A stretch of 64,000 nt of DNA from Berghia stephanieae (Eukaryota; Mollusca; Gastropoda; Nudibranchia; Aeolidiidae), in the NCBI GenBank assembly GCA_034508935.3, contig CM067453.1, positions 32,976,143 to 33,040,142 of the forward strand, given 5' to 3'. Numbering within the stretch: position 1 is the stretch's first letter; each line of letters opens with the position of its first letter. A program made the position numbers and the translations under genes. The notes under the pieces were generated by a model. It worked only from the letters and a program-made list of their open reading frames with translations, ran no database searches and was not told where the DNA came from. Positions 31,245-42,668 of this stretch are shown piece after piece.

Positions 31245-31580
31245 ATAGACAGTGGTTTTAAAAATACAAGATTAACCCACTCCAACATTGGAAATTTTGC
31301 TTTAATTCCCCAGACAGAGACAGTGGTCTTAAAAATACAGGATTAACTCACTCAAGCATTGGAAATTTTGCTTTAATTCCCCAGATAAAAACAGTGGTTT
31401 TAAAAATGCAAGATTAACTCACTCAAGCGTTGGAAATGTTTCTTTAATTCCAGAGATGCAGACAGTGGTCTTAAAAATACAAGATTAACCCACTCAAACG
31501 TTGGAAATTTTGCTTTAGTTCCACAGATGCAGACAGTGGTCTTAAAAATACAAGATTAACCCACTCAAGCGTTGGAAATT
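31245..31580. repeat. 66 bp tandem repeat, five units
   Basis: Units of gacagtggtcttaaaaatac, aagattaacccactca and ttggaaattttgctttaatt. A more diverged unit lies upstream at about 30,905-30,970, before the SINE-C, suggesting that the SINE split an older array. Confidence 0.85.
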
Positions 31581-31584
31581 TCAA

Positions 31585-31930
31585 AGAAGTTCCCAACGCC
31601 ACTGCAAGAAATGAAGTGAGTAAGAAAGTGCCAGAAGACTACAGAGAATAAAAACTTCATGGCGGCAAGCGACCTTACTAGTACGACAAGTCCGCCCGGC
31701 CGGGGAGATCGTGAATCTACCGTATGAGCTATCCACACGAATAGCTCATACAGTAGAGTCACAATCTCCTCGGCAAGGCGGAGTTGTCGTACCAGTAAGG
31801 TCACGGGTTCAATCCCCCATTGCCGGAGCAAAGTTTTTATTCTCTGTTGTCTTCTGGCACTTTCCTATTCACTTAATTCCTTGCTATTATCAACATAAGT
31901 GCCTGCTCCACTCACTTTTCTGAATTAGCA
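31585..31930. repeat. Two SINE-F copies head to head
   Basis: A minus copy (about 31,585-31,737) meets a plus copy (about 31,738-31,930) at tagctcat/atgagcta. Shared blocks are gtgccagaagactacagaga and tctctgttgtcttctggcac. They form an inverted repeat with arms of about 150 bp. Confidence 0.85.
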
Positions 31931-31966
31931 ATGCCACTGCGCGATCTTGGGATCAAGTTTGAGATT

Positions 31967-32615
31967 TAAACAGTGCTGATGGTGACAAAAAGTGAAAAAG
32001 GAGGAAAATTTTGTATGATTGCCTTTAAGCCACATTTTTACTGCACACCAACCCCAACTTTTAGAGAAAAGGAGAAGATTAACCATCAAGAATATACTAG
32101 CTAACTTCTGGAAAGTGGGAAACTGTACATAAAAAATTAAAAAATTGAGCTTTTAAATAGCGCAATATCCACTAAACATGCTCAAAGCGCTTTACAAGGG
32201 GTCCCTGGCCAACAGCAACACTTAACATGTAGGATGGGACATGCCGCCTGTTAGGCGATATTGATTTTTTCGGACAGAGACAACGCTGTTAACGGTCAGG
32301 TACTCTTTACACATGAGTACGGTGAAAGAATGTGAGTAAAGAGTCTTCTCCAAGGACTCAACTTTGCGCCGAGCGAGGCTCGTACCCAGGACCTTCCGAT
32401 CCGAAAACGAGTGTCACACCACAAAGACCACGTAGCCGCACTACATACTTGTTCCACCACACACCTGGTTCGGATAAGTTCCACAACAACATCAACATCA
32501 GTGGGTCTCTCACTGCCAGTACATTTGATTGAGGGAAATGTCATATTTTAAAAGGAGGAAATTCTTCCTTTGAATCACGAGTTTCCACGGATCCGAGGAA
32601 AATCATCAGCACTGT
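31967..32615. repeat. hAT-like MITE interrupted by SINE-A
   Basis: Termini cagtgctgatggt at 31,973 and atcatcagcactg at about 32,610 belong to the MITE seen whole at 13,654. A minus-strand SINE-A occupies about 32,130-32,445. Confidence 0.8.
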
Positions 32616-32689
32616 TTCAAACCCAAGAGTTCAGAAGAATTTTACTATTATACTCCTCCAATGACCTCACCCCCATTTATAATCAAAAT

Positions 32690-33000
32690 GTATTCTGCAG
32701 TAAGGTGGTTTTGTGGTATGACACTCACTTTAAGATCGGAAGGTCCTGTGTTCGAGACTTGCTTGGCGCATAGTCGAGTCCTTATAAACGATTCATTACT
32801 CACATTCTCTCACCTTACTCAGGTATAAAATGAGTACCTGGCTGTTAACAACATTCTCTTTGTCTGAAAAAATTGTATTATCACCTAACAGGCATCGTGT
32901 CTAGCTCTACATGTTACGTGTTGCTGTTGGTCAGGGACCCCTGTAAAACACTTTGAGTACGTTTAGTGGAAATTGCGCTGTATAAAACCTCCGATTTTGG
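32690..33000 (+). repeat. SINE-A copy
   Basis: ttgtggtatgacactcactt, ggtcctgtgttcgagact, tcacctaacaggcatcgtgt and gcgctgtataaaa. Confidence 0.85.
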
Positions 33001-33254
33001 ATTTTTTTTATTACTGGTTCTCAAATTTAACCATTTTAACCTAATTTAACCTAAGAATTATCATTGCAGTCAAGAATCATTTGTTGCTGCTTGAAAAGCT
33101 CGAAGAAAAAAAAAGCGATAAGTATTGAAACATAAGCATCAATTTATCAAACAAAGACAAATACTGTGGATGTTTCGGGTTTCCCCCTTTATCCACAAAA
33201 CATGAATGAATTGAAGTTAAAATTGAACTGCTATGTATCTTTTTTTTCTTCTAA

Positions 33255-33525
33255 AAATGAATACTTAGCTTTTATTCAGCACAATATTCACTAATATCCT
33301 CAAAGCACTTTACAAGGGGTCTCTAGCCAACTGCAACATTAACATGTAGGATGAGACATGACACCTGTTAGGCGATATTACAATTTTTACAGACACTATT
33401 AACAACGAGGTACTCATTTTACACCCGAGTACGGTGAGAGAATGTGAGTAGAAGAGCCTTTTCCAATGACTCTATTAAGCATCACTCAGAGCAGGATTCG
33501 AACCTAGGTCCTTCCGATCCAAAAA
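33255..33525 (-). repeat. SINE-A copy
   Basis: gcacaatattcactaatatc, aggcgatattacaattttta and ggattcgaacctaggtcctt on the minus strand. Confidence 0.82.
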
Positions 33526-33639
33526 TATCAATAGCCACGGATAAGATAATAGGGATGCCTTGTAGTAATATTTAAACTAAAACGCCATATAAAATCTGAT
33601 TTGCCAAACAATAAAAACAAAGGGGTAATTGAAAATAAA

Positions 33640-33860
33640 ATTTCTTACCTTCCATCTAATTCTGTTTCTACCAACAACTAGCTCAGGATAACTCCTGATT
33701 TCTCATCAATGCCAAACGAGTTGATTTCCTTCTTTTCACAAACTTTTCACTTCTTAACTATGATATGATGAGATTTGTTGTTCTTACAGGGAAATCCAAA
33801 ATCCAAATTCGTGTGTCCGAGCAAACTTTCATGCGTTGTTCTCGGCATCTGGTGATTATA
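33640..33860 (-). other. Candidate 5' UTR exon of the KMT2C/D gene
   Basis: Minus strand donor GGAAG|GTAAGAAA near 33,650, in a stretch without recognised repeats and upstream of the first coding exon. No open frame joins it to exon 1. Speculative. Confidence 0.2.
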
Positions 33861-34059
33861 ATCAATTTGACACAGATAAAAAAATCAATTTGTATAGTAA
33901 ATTTTCATAGATTTAACAGTTAAGCACCACTGATTTTTTTTCTCTCTCCCATGAAGCTTAATTTGACTCAAGATGAGACAGAGACAAGACACTAATATTA
34001 AAATCAAAATATATTCTATTCTACGTCACAAGTTGCAAATGGGTGGTAAACAACTTTAA

Positions 34060-34320
34060 AATGTATTTGAGGGTCCTGATAGCTCAAAGGGACCGAGATC
34101 AATCCCGGATGCAGTCTAGATTTTTTCTGAACCCCCTGTCCTACCATCAGTGATTGGGTAACTGGATCTCTTGGATTTGGTGGAAAGTACTTGGCGATAG
34201 ACTTGCGTCCTATCCAAAGTGAAGCAAACAATTGCTATTATACGTTTCACACTATAGAAAAACTCCAGTTTAATGGGCTCATTGACTCTGAAGGACTACT
34301 TTTAATGTCCATATATTTCC
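34060..34320 (+). repeat. SINE-C copy
   Basis: gggtcctgatagctcaaagg, gatcaatcccgg, gtgattgggtaactggatct and tttcacactatagaaa. 34,330-34,950 shows nothing firmly recognised. Confidence 0.78.
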
Positions 34321-34954
34321 TATATATCCAAATTTGAGTGCATTTTACATTTCTATGGCATCAAATATCCTTGGCCCTCTCATTAAAAACAATTATTTAA
34401 AAAACAAAACAAAAAAACCCAAATCAAAACAATTTTAATGAGTAATATGAATATAACAGCTTAAAAAAAGAACATACCAAACATGGAATATTTTGGGATC
34501 AAAGCCCTTCAGCCAACAACAATAAAACAATAAAAACATAAAAATACAATACTAAATTCCAGATTGATGACAAAGAAATCTGGTAGGTCCTCTAACTCTA
34601 TGTAGAAGAAAAATCTTGGTAGTAATGTATTTGTTTTTTTCGTTAGCCGAAGAAGTAGAAGGGTTTTGAGCCCAAAACATTCTGTGTTTGTTTTGTTCTT
34701 TTCTGAAGCTGTTTATATTCATTTTTGTTCAATACTTTTTAACAGTCCACAGCTTCTAGCAGCTTAGAATCACTTTAACAATTTTAAATGTATGCAAATT
34801 AAAGACAATGAATGCATACAACACAATTGGGTCCTGGGTGACTCCTATTCACAACTGTTGTGGGTTCTAATATCAGGAGGCACAGAATCAGAACAAAGTA
34901 GTCGTAAAGATGGATTGAGGAAAAAGCAACACTAATGGATCTAGCATGAGCCTG

Positions 34955-35640
34955 ACAAAGGTCTCCTTCAGAGCCACCAGGTCCATGGAGCTGGAGTTCT
35001 AGAGCATGAAACGGACAATAGCAATTGCTTGCTACCCTTTGAATAGGACTAGGACGCCAGTCTATCACAAAGAACTTCCACCAGATCTATCAGAACCAGC
35101 TACCCAATCACTGCTGGGTGGGCAAGGGGGTCAGAAAAAAAAAATCTCGACTGCACCCAGGATCGATCTAGGTCCCTTTGGGTGTGACAAACGTCTCACT
35201 GTCCCCAGGATCGATCTTGGTCCCTTTGTTTGTGACAAACGTCTCACTGTCCCCAGGATCGATCTTGGTCCCTTTGTTTGTGACAAACGTCTCACTGTCC
35301 CCAGGATGAGCAGTGCACAAACAATGCACACTGATGATTTTTCTATTAAAACAAGAACAGAAAAAAAAAGTAGAGCATTTATAGCGCAATATCCACTAAA
35401 CGTGCTCAAAGCACTTTACAAAGGGTCCCTGGCCAACAGCAACACGTAACATATAGAACGAAACATGCCTGCTAGGCGATATTACATTTTTTCCGACAGA
35501 GACAACTCTGTTAACGGTCAGGGACTCATTATACACCCGAGTACAGTGAGAGAATGTGAGTAAAGAACCCTTTCCAAGGCTCGAACCCAGGACCTTCCAA
35601 TCTGAAAGCGAATGTCATACCACAAGACCACATAGCAGCA
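34955..35640 (-). repeat. SINE-C with an amplified segment, then SINE-A
   Basis: SINE-C (about 34,960-35,190) carries a 49 bp segment (gatcgatcttggtccctttg ... cgtctcactgtcccca) repeated three times at 35,160-35,305. A minus-strand SINE-A follows at about 35,365-35,640. Confidence 0.8.
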
Positions 35641-35679
35641 CATAGTACCTAGTCCTTCAGAGCCAGTAGGCCCTTGGAA

Positions 35680-35935
35680 GCATCAGAACCCTTCCCCATG
35701 CACAACGGCATGAAACAAGGCTGTGTCCTTGCACTGACTAAGCCGACTTTGTTCGGTATATTTTTCTCCCTATTGCTGAAGTTTGCATTCGAACCGTCCT
35801 CAGAAGGAGGCCAATACACCAGAAGTGATGGGTAGCTGTTCAATATGGCACCGTTGGGTCCTCAAAAGGGAAATGCTATCATTTGCAGATGATGCAGCTC
35901 TATGCTCGCAGCCCTTGAACTTGGACCTAGAATTT
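35680..35935 (+). mobile_element. LINE reverse-transcriptase fragment, broken
   Basis: One frame reads PMHNGMKQGCVLA, another PTLFGIFFSLLLKFAFE, a third REMLSFADDAALCS. Together these are RT motifs around the catalytic F/YADD site of a non-LTR element of the jockey/CR1/L1 kind. The frames differ, so it is dead. It begins where a SINE-C-like gagccagtaggcccttgg ends. Confidence 0.75.
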
Positions 35936-36029
35936 ATTTATCTCCATTTCTACGAATGTGAAATGGATAATAAATAGCAATCGGAATCACAAAGTCCCAG
36001 GTTTATTTGAGAGTTGTTGACAAAATGAG

Positions 36030-37560
36030 GAACAGCGCATCGGTCAATATTTGAAGGACGAGTTTTTGGCAAAAAAAATTTTATTTGAAGGACGAGTTTT
36101 GGGCATAAAAAAATTTTTTTAATGTTTTATCATAGTACTATTTATATAAAAATGTTGGCCCGAAAACTGCCCAGGTTTTTGCCAAGAAAATGAGGGTATT
36201 TTAATTTTAAATGTAATCGATCAATCTTTGACTTTGAAGTTGAAGTTTGATTTGTGGTTTGTACTATTTGTAGGCCAAGTTTTAAATAATAGTAGACCAT
36301 CCATACTAAATACCTACTATCTCCTTCATTCGACCATACTATTTCCTACAGACTCGATGTTTCACAAAACTTTGTGTTAAGCCTGTCAACAAAACGATCG
36401 TGAAAATAAAGAACATGATGCACCTCTACTCTACTCTTCTAACTAACTCTGCCTCTGTTGTACTGGAGTAAAAGTAAAAGTAACTGTGACCAATTAATCA
36501 ATTAAATTATTAATAAAATCTAGAATGTATTTCCACTTTAATAAATTCAACAATATTAAACCAAAGAACGAAATGAAACTGAAACTAAAGATAATGGATC
36601 TAAGATAAGACAATGTGCACGGAGTAACCATATTCATATTCAGTTCATCAGAAACGGGTAGGAGAAAAAAAGATGCAAGTGAAAGAGAGGGGGAAGATGT
36701 TGAGATGACACCGACAACAACAGAACAGTGCACTCTTTAAAAGGCGGTGTTATAAAATGATAAATTGAAACATTTGTAGGGATGTAAACGTAATCATTGA
36801 CACAGCTCAACTACAGCCCTCTCAAACGAGCCCTTATTTTGCTCTTCGTTATGATCGCTCGTTGAACAAGGGCGAAATCTCCACTCTAGTTACGAGGGAG
36901 ACCGAGGAAGGATCGAGTTTCAAATTCATCCAAAAACCGGCAATGCGTAAATCCATATAGAAAATATTAGCACCACACGCAGTAAAAATGAACGCTGTCC
37001 ATGGAATTATTTAGTTTTTTATTTAATATTTCCATTAGAGAGAATAGTTACCGTTACAATGTGAAAAGATTTTTAGAAATTTCATGGCTAAAACGGGTGA
37101 ACTCCCCTTCTTCCACGCCATGATAACCTTTTACTCACTTTTTATTTTTTGAACATGCGTGTGCCAAAATCTAGTTCTCCCTTAAATGTCGTATTATTAG
37201 AGTCATTACCCATGGGTATATAAAATGAATTTAAAATTTACAGCTGTTATTTGTTGTTAAACACCCTCGCATCAAACATGAGTCGAATATCAAAATTATA
37301 ACCGTTTCAATCAAATTGTTTATCAAATGCGGATGAATAAATAGGTTAGTTGAAAGCCTTGGAGAACAACCTAGGGAAAAGAAAAGAGAGGGAGAAAATA
37401 GTGCCGTTTGGCTTCTGACCCGGACAAAATTCGACCTAACGGGCCGCCGAGCTGTGCTGCGACTTGTTGGTTTCTGAAGTCGAAATGCCTTTGGAGGATG
37501 AGGGTCAAATGACTACTACGCACCTACCTTTTACCAAATTAATCCTTTGAAATGAAAATA
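36030..37560. other. Mostly unique sequence upstream of KMT2C/D
   Basis: 36,040-36,260 has two tgaaggacgagttttggc blocks of the family seen at 60.2 kb. From 36,780 to 37,560 the DNA is less AT-rich, with aaccaatcaaagcgc (CCAAT type) and a minus-strand AAAAG|GTAGGT donor-like site near 37,530. It could hold the distal promoter or first exon of the minus-strand gene. No ORF is supported. Confidence 0.3.
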
Positions 37561-37824
37561 AATTACATAACCAATCAAAGCGCAATCGACACGGTGTAGT
37601 CACGGTTTTCATTGAAAACCATAGAAGAACATCAGACGATATAATCATTATAATATGTACAGTGTAGAATAGTTTTATTAATTGAAAACATTCAGAAAAT
37701 ATAGGTATGAATTAAATAAAACATTATTAGGAGTGGATTGTAACGGGTATATGCCAGTAATAGGAATTGATTTAGGCCTATTCATTTTTATTATAATTTT
37801 CTTATACGCTTTTTTTAACTGTCC

Positions 37825-37850
37825 TCCCCCCCCCCCCCCCCCCCCCCCTA
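37825..37850. repeat. Poly-C tract
   Basis: About 24 consecutive C, followed by T-rich DNA. Confidence 0.95.
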
Positions 37851-37914
37851 TTTAATTTTTTTTTTCTCAAAGAATACGCAAAGTGTAATGTCCAATGTTT
37901 TGTTATTTATGATT

Positions 37915-38195
37915 TAAGGGCGGCTTTGTTGTATTGTGGTATGACACTCGGTTACGGAGTTCCTGGGTTCGAGCCTCGCATACTTGGAAAAGGCTCTTTA
38001 CCCACATTTCCTCACTGTACTCATGTGTAAAATGAGTACCTGGTCGTTAACAACGTTGTCTCTGCCGGAAAAAAAAATGTAATATCGCCTAACAGCGTCA
38101 TGTCTCGTTCTACATTTTACGAAAAGCTGTTGGTCATGGACCTTTTGTAGAGAGCATTGAGCACATTTAGTGGATGTTGCGCTATATATAATCTA
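37915..38195 (+). repeat. SINE-A copy
   Basis: tgtggtatgacactcggtta, cctgggttcgagcctcg, tgtaatatcgcctaacagcg and gcgctatatataatc. Confidence 0.82.
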
Positions 38196-38334
38196 TTTTA
38201 TTGTTTGTTTGTTTTTTAAAGGAACACGTGGTCCATTTTAAAGTCCTATTACAGATATTATATTAGATCTTGAAAGTTGGTTTTTAAAAACGGTTTTATA
38301 AAAGAATTTTGTTTTTCAGACCTGCAAATGAGTA

Positions 38335-38522
38335 TAGATAGAATGCGCTTGGCCAAGGAGTTCACAACATTGGCATCCGGAAGTATAACGGACCAACACA
38401 CAAACTCTGTGTAACCATGAACTTTTATAGTCTGGTAAATACAGCTTAGTGAGAACAACTCACAAACGCGGATGGCGAAAACAATAACAAAGGCCTGAGT
38501 GACGTCATCTGCATACTATCTA
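38335..38522 (+). repeat. MITE-G copy, 188 bp, TA target
   Basis: Termini tagatagaatgc and gcatactatcta are imperfect inverted repeats flanked by TA on both sides, as for Tc1/mariner-type MITEs. It carries a perfect TGACGTCA palindrome near its right end. Copies at 41,480-41,666 and 57,925-58,112. Confidence 0.9.
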
Positions 38523-38619
38523 TACGTCGGTCCCAAGCTAACGGCAATTTTGAAAAAGTAGGATGAGTTCGGTATGCAATCTTTTTAAGGTAGTATCCTA
38601 ATCAATTTCTTTTCGACAG

Positions 38620-39700
38620 GGACAACGCCATTCGCTTCAAGCTACTCATTCTAGACCTGAGTATAGGGAGAAAGAGTGAGTAACAGGGGCTTGGCTACAT
38701 TGGTTGATTTGGTGCCTGGCACCGCATCCAAAATTGGATTACAGCATTTTGAAAAACCATGAGAAATGGTATATACCGCCTCTTACTTATTTGAGTAAGT
38801 CTTTTCTTTAGATCTTTTCCCTTTCTTTTGTATTTACAAATACAGCATGTTTCATGTCATTTTCTTCTGGTTCTGGCACCACATTAAACTGTAAGCATGC
38901 CACGCCACTGGTGAGTAAACAGGCTATTGAAAGGGACTCAAATTTTTAGTTTACAAGTCAGCAGCAACTCTAAACATGCAATCTGTTACTTTTATCATAA
39001 GATCTTCTCAACCCAGAAATACGAAGCTGCAAGAAGCTGTGGACTGTAAAGAGTAATGAACTGAACAAAATTGAATGGAACAGCTTGGAAAGGGAACACA
39101 ACACCAACAACAACAAAAGCAAACTTGGGCTTTTATATTGCGCAAGTCATTATATGTGGTCAAAGCGCTTTACAAAGCATCCCTAGTCAACAGAAACACT
39201 TAACATATAGCACAAGACATGACGCCTGTTAGGAGCCCGGCGCAAAGCGCCAGATCTTAAAACCCAGCTACCCAATCACTGCTCTGCGTGGACGAGGAGG
39301 CGGTGAGGGTGGGGGAGAAATCGGAAAAAGATCTCAACTTACCGGGGATCGATGTGGGTCCTTTTGCTTGTGAAGCGACTGCTCTATCAACTTAAAAAAT
39401 CGTTTGATCAATGGGGACTTTCCACCTGTCCAATATGTACCCGTTGTGGGAACGAACCCAAAACCATCTTGTTGAACGGTGTGTTGTGACGAAGCTTCCG
39501 GGTGGGGTTTACGACGGTGCACGAGTGCGGTAAAGAATTTGCTGATTGGGTCGATCGTCATAATATAGTAGTCTGAGCACCATGAGAGGCTGCTACCAGA
39601 AGACAATAGAGAATAAAATGTTTGCAGTGATGGGGATTCGAACCCACGACCTGACTGCTACGACAACTTAAGCTGAGATAGTAATGTGCTCATATTGTAG
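38620..39700. repeat. Scattered SINE fragments
   Basis: A SINE-A-like middle at 38,625-38,690, a minus SINE-A 3' half at about 39,120-39,235, a SINE-C piece at about 39,240-39,400, and a SINE-F end at 39,595-39,680 (agaagacaatagagaataaa). The remaining DNA shows nothing recognised. Confidence 0.55.
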
Positions 39701-39714
39701 GAGTAGATAAGAAG

Positions 39715-40902
39715 CCAGCCAAACTCAAGCAGGCTTTAGACCAAACAGGGGAACAAGAGACCAAATATTTAATATCAGGACACTGATTGAAAAAAGCAGG
39801 GAGGCAAACATAGATCTACACATGTGCTTCATAGATTACAGCAAAGCGTTTGACTGCGTAAATCACGAACAAATAGTAACAACTTTGAAGAACTTAAACT
39901 GCCACTACAAAATAGTCAACCTCATAAACAATCTTTACCAACAACAGACAGCAACGGTTAGACTAGAATATGGACTTACAAAATGGTTCCCAATAAAGCG
40001 GGGAGTGAGGCAGGGGTGCATCCTTTCTCCTTCACTATTCAGCCTATACACCGAAACAATAATGCGTGATGTAATGACAGAAGAAAAAGATTAATAGTAC
40101 AGTGCCGTGAAGATAAATGGCAGGAAGATCTCTGACCTACGATATGCAGACGACACGGCGCTATTGTCAACAACATCAACATGTCTCAACAAACTAGTAA
40201 AATCGGTTTAAAAAAACATAGTGAAGACAAAGACCTATTATTAAACGCAAAGAAAACGAAAATAATGAGCACTGATAAAAGCAGCACTGCTCAGGTCGAA
40301 ATAGAAGGAGAACAACTGGAAAATGTTACAAATTTCATTTACCTTGGAGCACAAATAGAAGCCAATGGAAAATCGGCACCAGATATCAGGAGAAGACTTG
40401 CAATTGCAAGCAACAAACTAAACAAAATGATGGCAATCTGGAAGAGCGAGGAAGTCAGACTGAACATGAAGATCCTAACATCCTGTATTTTTCCGACTGC
40501 AATATATGGATGCGAGACATGGTCTATAACCAAAGAATCAGAAAAAGAATAACCGCCTTCGAAATGAAATGCTATAGAAAAATCTTACGCATCCCGTGGA
40601 CAAACAAAGACAGCAATGCAAACATCATGAAAACACTAGGACTAAAAAAGTCCCTGCTAATGAGTAAGATAAAAAAAAGCTGAAACTCAATTACTTTGGG
40701 CACCTGAAAAGACACGACACACTAGAGAGAGATGTACTGGAGGGCATGGCGGAGGGCAAAAGAGGGAGAGGAAGACCACAAAGAAGATGGCAACAGGATA
40801 TACAGGAATGGCTCAACAACGGCGTGACGGAATGTGGCAGATGGGCACAAGACAGAGACTTCTTCCGAAGGACTGTGTGGGAGGCTACGTCCAAGTGATA
40901 TG

Positions 40903-40903
<1 letters not shown>
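39715..40903 (+). mobile_element. RTE-clade LINE, 5' truncated, decayed
   Basis: Frames read QAGFRPNRGTRDQIFN, MCFIDYSKAFDCVNHEQI, RGVRQGCILSPSLFSLYTE and LRYADDTALLS (YADD catalytic site), then NVTNFIYLGAQIEANGKS, YGCETWSITKESEK and the C-terminal GRGRPQRRWQQDIQEWLNNG. Order and motifs match RTE/BovB reverse transcriptase. A stop after TEEKD and at least two frame changes make it inactive. The endonuclease is missing. It ends at a GA repeat. Confidence 0.9.

Positions 40904-40904
<1 letters not shown>

Positions 40905-40963
<59 letters not shown>
40905..40963. repeat. (GA)n at the 3' end of the LINE
   Basis: About 58 bp of GA directly after the LINE stop region, possibly grown from its 3' tail. 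Confidence 0.9.
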
Positions 40964-40967
<4 letters not shown>

Positions 40968-41045
40968 CTCCAATAAGCAAATGCGACACAGTGCTTACTA
41001 CAGTGTGCTCGAAATAGAACTACAGCGACGTTATTATTGATGCAG

Positions 41046-41960
41046 TACTTTTATGTAAAATACTCACAACATCTGCCAGGGGATATATTGTACTAACACA
41101 CAAAACATGTGTAACCTTGAACGTTTATAGTCTGATTGCTATAATTTAGTGAGATCTTATCACTAAAATGGCTGTCTAAAAACAATAACAAAGAGCTGAA
41201 TGAAGTCAATTTCGTTCCTTCGATAATATGAAATACAAGGGACATAAATAACCAATACAAATATTCATATAATGTACATTAAGACACTGGTTTACACTCT
41301 TACATTAATTTACACTATCAATAGCTATAGCCCTGACTGGCTCTTTATCCATTAACTCACGTTAATTATATTGATGCTATTTGTTTAGGTAACATACTCA
41401 CAACATCTGCCAGCAAAATTTAACATACCAACACACACAAAATGGTGTGTAACATTTAACGTATATAGTCTGATTGATATAGATAGTATGCAGATGACGT
41501 CACTCAGGCCTTTGTTATTGTTTTTGCCATCCGCGTTTGTGACTTGTTCTCACTAAACTGTATTAACCAGACTATAAAAGTTCATGGTTACACAGAGTTT
41601 GTGTGTTGGTTCGTTATACTTCCGGATGGCAATGTTTGAACTCCTTGGCCAAGCGCATTCTATCTATAAGTTAGTGAGAACGTATAATTAAGAGGCTGTC
41701 TGAAAACAATAACAAAGAGCTGAGTGACGCCAACTTCGTTCCTTTTACAGCATTAAATACAAGGGGCATAATCAATACAAATATTGATACAGTAAAGAGT
41801 AAGACATGGATTGTCTCTCTTACATTACAATATTCAAGACTTTATATTATTGATGCTTTGCACTTAGCCAAAAAGCTCACATCATTCGCCAGCAGGAAAA
41901 AACGTACCAACACACAAAACTATGTGTAATTTTGAACGTTTAGAGTCTAATTGGGGGATG
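41046..41960. repeat. Old relatives of MITE-G in tandem
   Basis: At least three diverged units share tactcacaacatctgccag, accaacacacaaaa, gtttatagtctgattg and aaacaataacaaagagctga. The young MITE-G copy at 41,480-41,666 lies inside the middle unit. The units resemble MITE-G itself over most of its length. Confidence 0.7.
41480..41666 (-). repeat. MITE-G copy inserted in its own relative
   Basis: Inverted orientation relative to the other two copies. Flanked by TA at 41,478-41,479 and 41,667-41,668. It retains TGACGTCA. Confidence 0.9.
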
Positions 41961-41964
41961 AATA

Positions 41965-42300
41965 AAGGGATTAAAAAAAATAATTATGATTTTATATAGA
42001 ATTAGACATGGATTATCTCCCTTACATTCGATTTTATATAGAATAAGACATGGGTTGTCTCCCTTACATTCATTGCACTATAAATTATGGCTATACGTTC
42101 TGTTTCCACGACCAAGATCATCCCGACAGAATACCGCTTTGAAACCGTCAGTTACAAATGTGATCCTTCGTCGAAACGACACTGTGTCGTGGTAAATTGG
42201 GGAGCTTAGAATCTGGCGATCTCACGGAAGCCAACAACAAACAAAAGCAAAACTGAGGGGATAAACCCTAAATAAACAATAACAAACATGAGAATTTTTT
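41965..42300. other. Short tandem duplication and unassigned DNA
   Basis: A 66 bp unit (gattttatatagaattagac ... tctcccttacattc) is duplicated at about 41,985-42,072. Otherwise nothing recognised. Confidence 0.5.
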
Positions 42301-42580
42301 TAGCACAGTATCAACTAAAATGGGCTCCCTAGCCAACAGCAACACATCCACTAAACGTGGGCTCCCTAGCCAACAGCAACACATCCACTAAACGTGGGCT
42401 GCCTAGCCAACAGCAACACATACACTAAACGTGGACTCATTAGCCAACAGCAACGCATCCACTAAACGCAGGGCTCCCTAGCCAACAGCAACACATCCAC
42501 GAAACGTGGGCTCCCTAGCCAACAGCAACACATCCACTAAACGGGGACTCCCTAGCAACACTATGGCACCTGTCAGGCGA
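42300..42580 (-). repeat. SINE-A 3' half with internally amplified 37 bp unit
   Basis: About seven units of ccactaaacgtgggctccct and agccaacagcaacacat. Both parts derive from neighbouring SINE-A tail segments. The array ends in ctgtcaggcgatatta, the SINE-A middle. The 5' half of the same SINE lies at 44,036-44,212. Confidence 0.85.
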
Positions 42581-42610
42581 TATTATATATATATATGTAT
42601 GTATGTATGA

Positions 42611-42667
<57 letters not shown>
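42580..42667. repeat. (AT)n microsatellite, left part
   Basis: AT array with a tgtatgtatg interruption. It continues as a shorter AT run at 44,025-44,035 beyond the inserted element. Confidence 0.92.
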
Positions 42668-42668
<1 letters not shown>

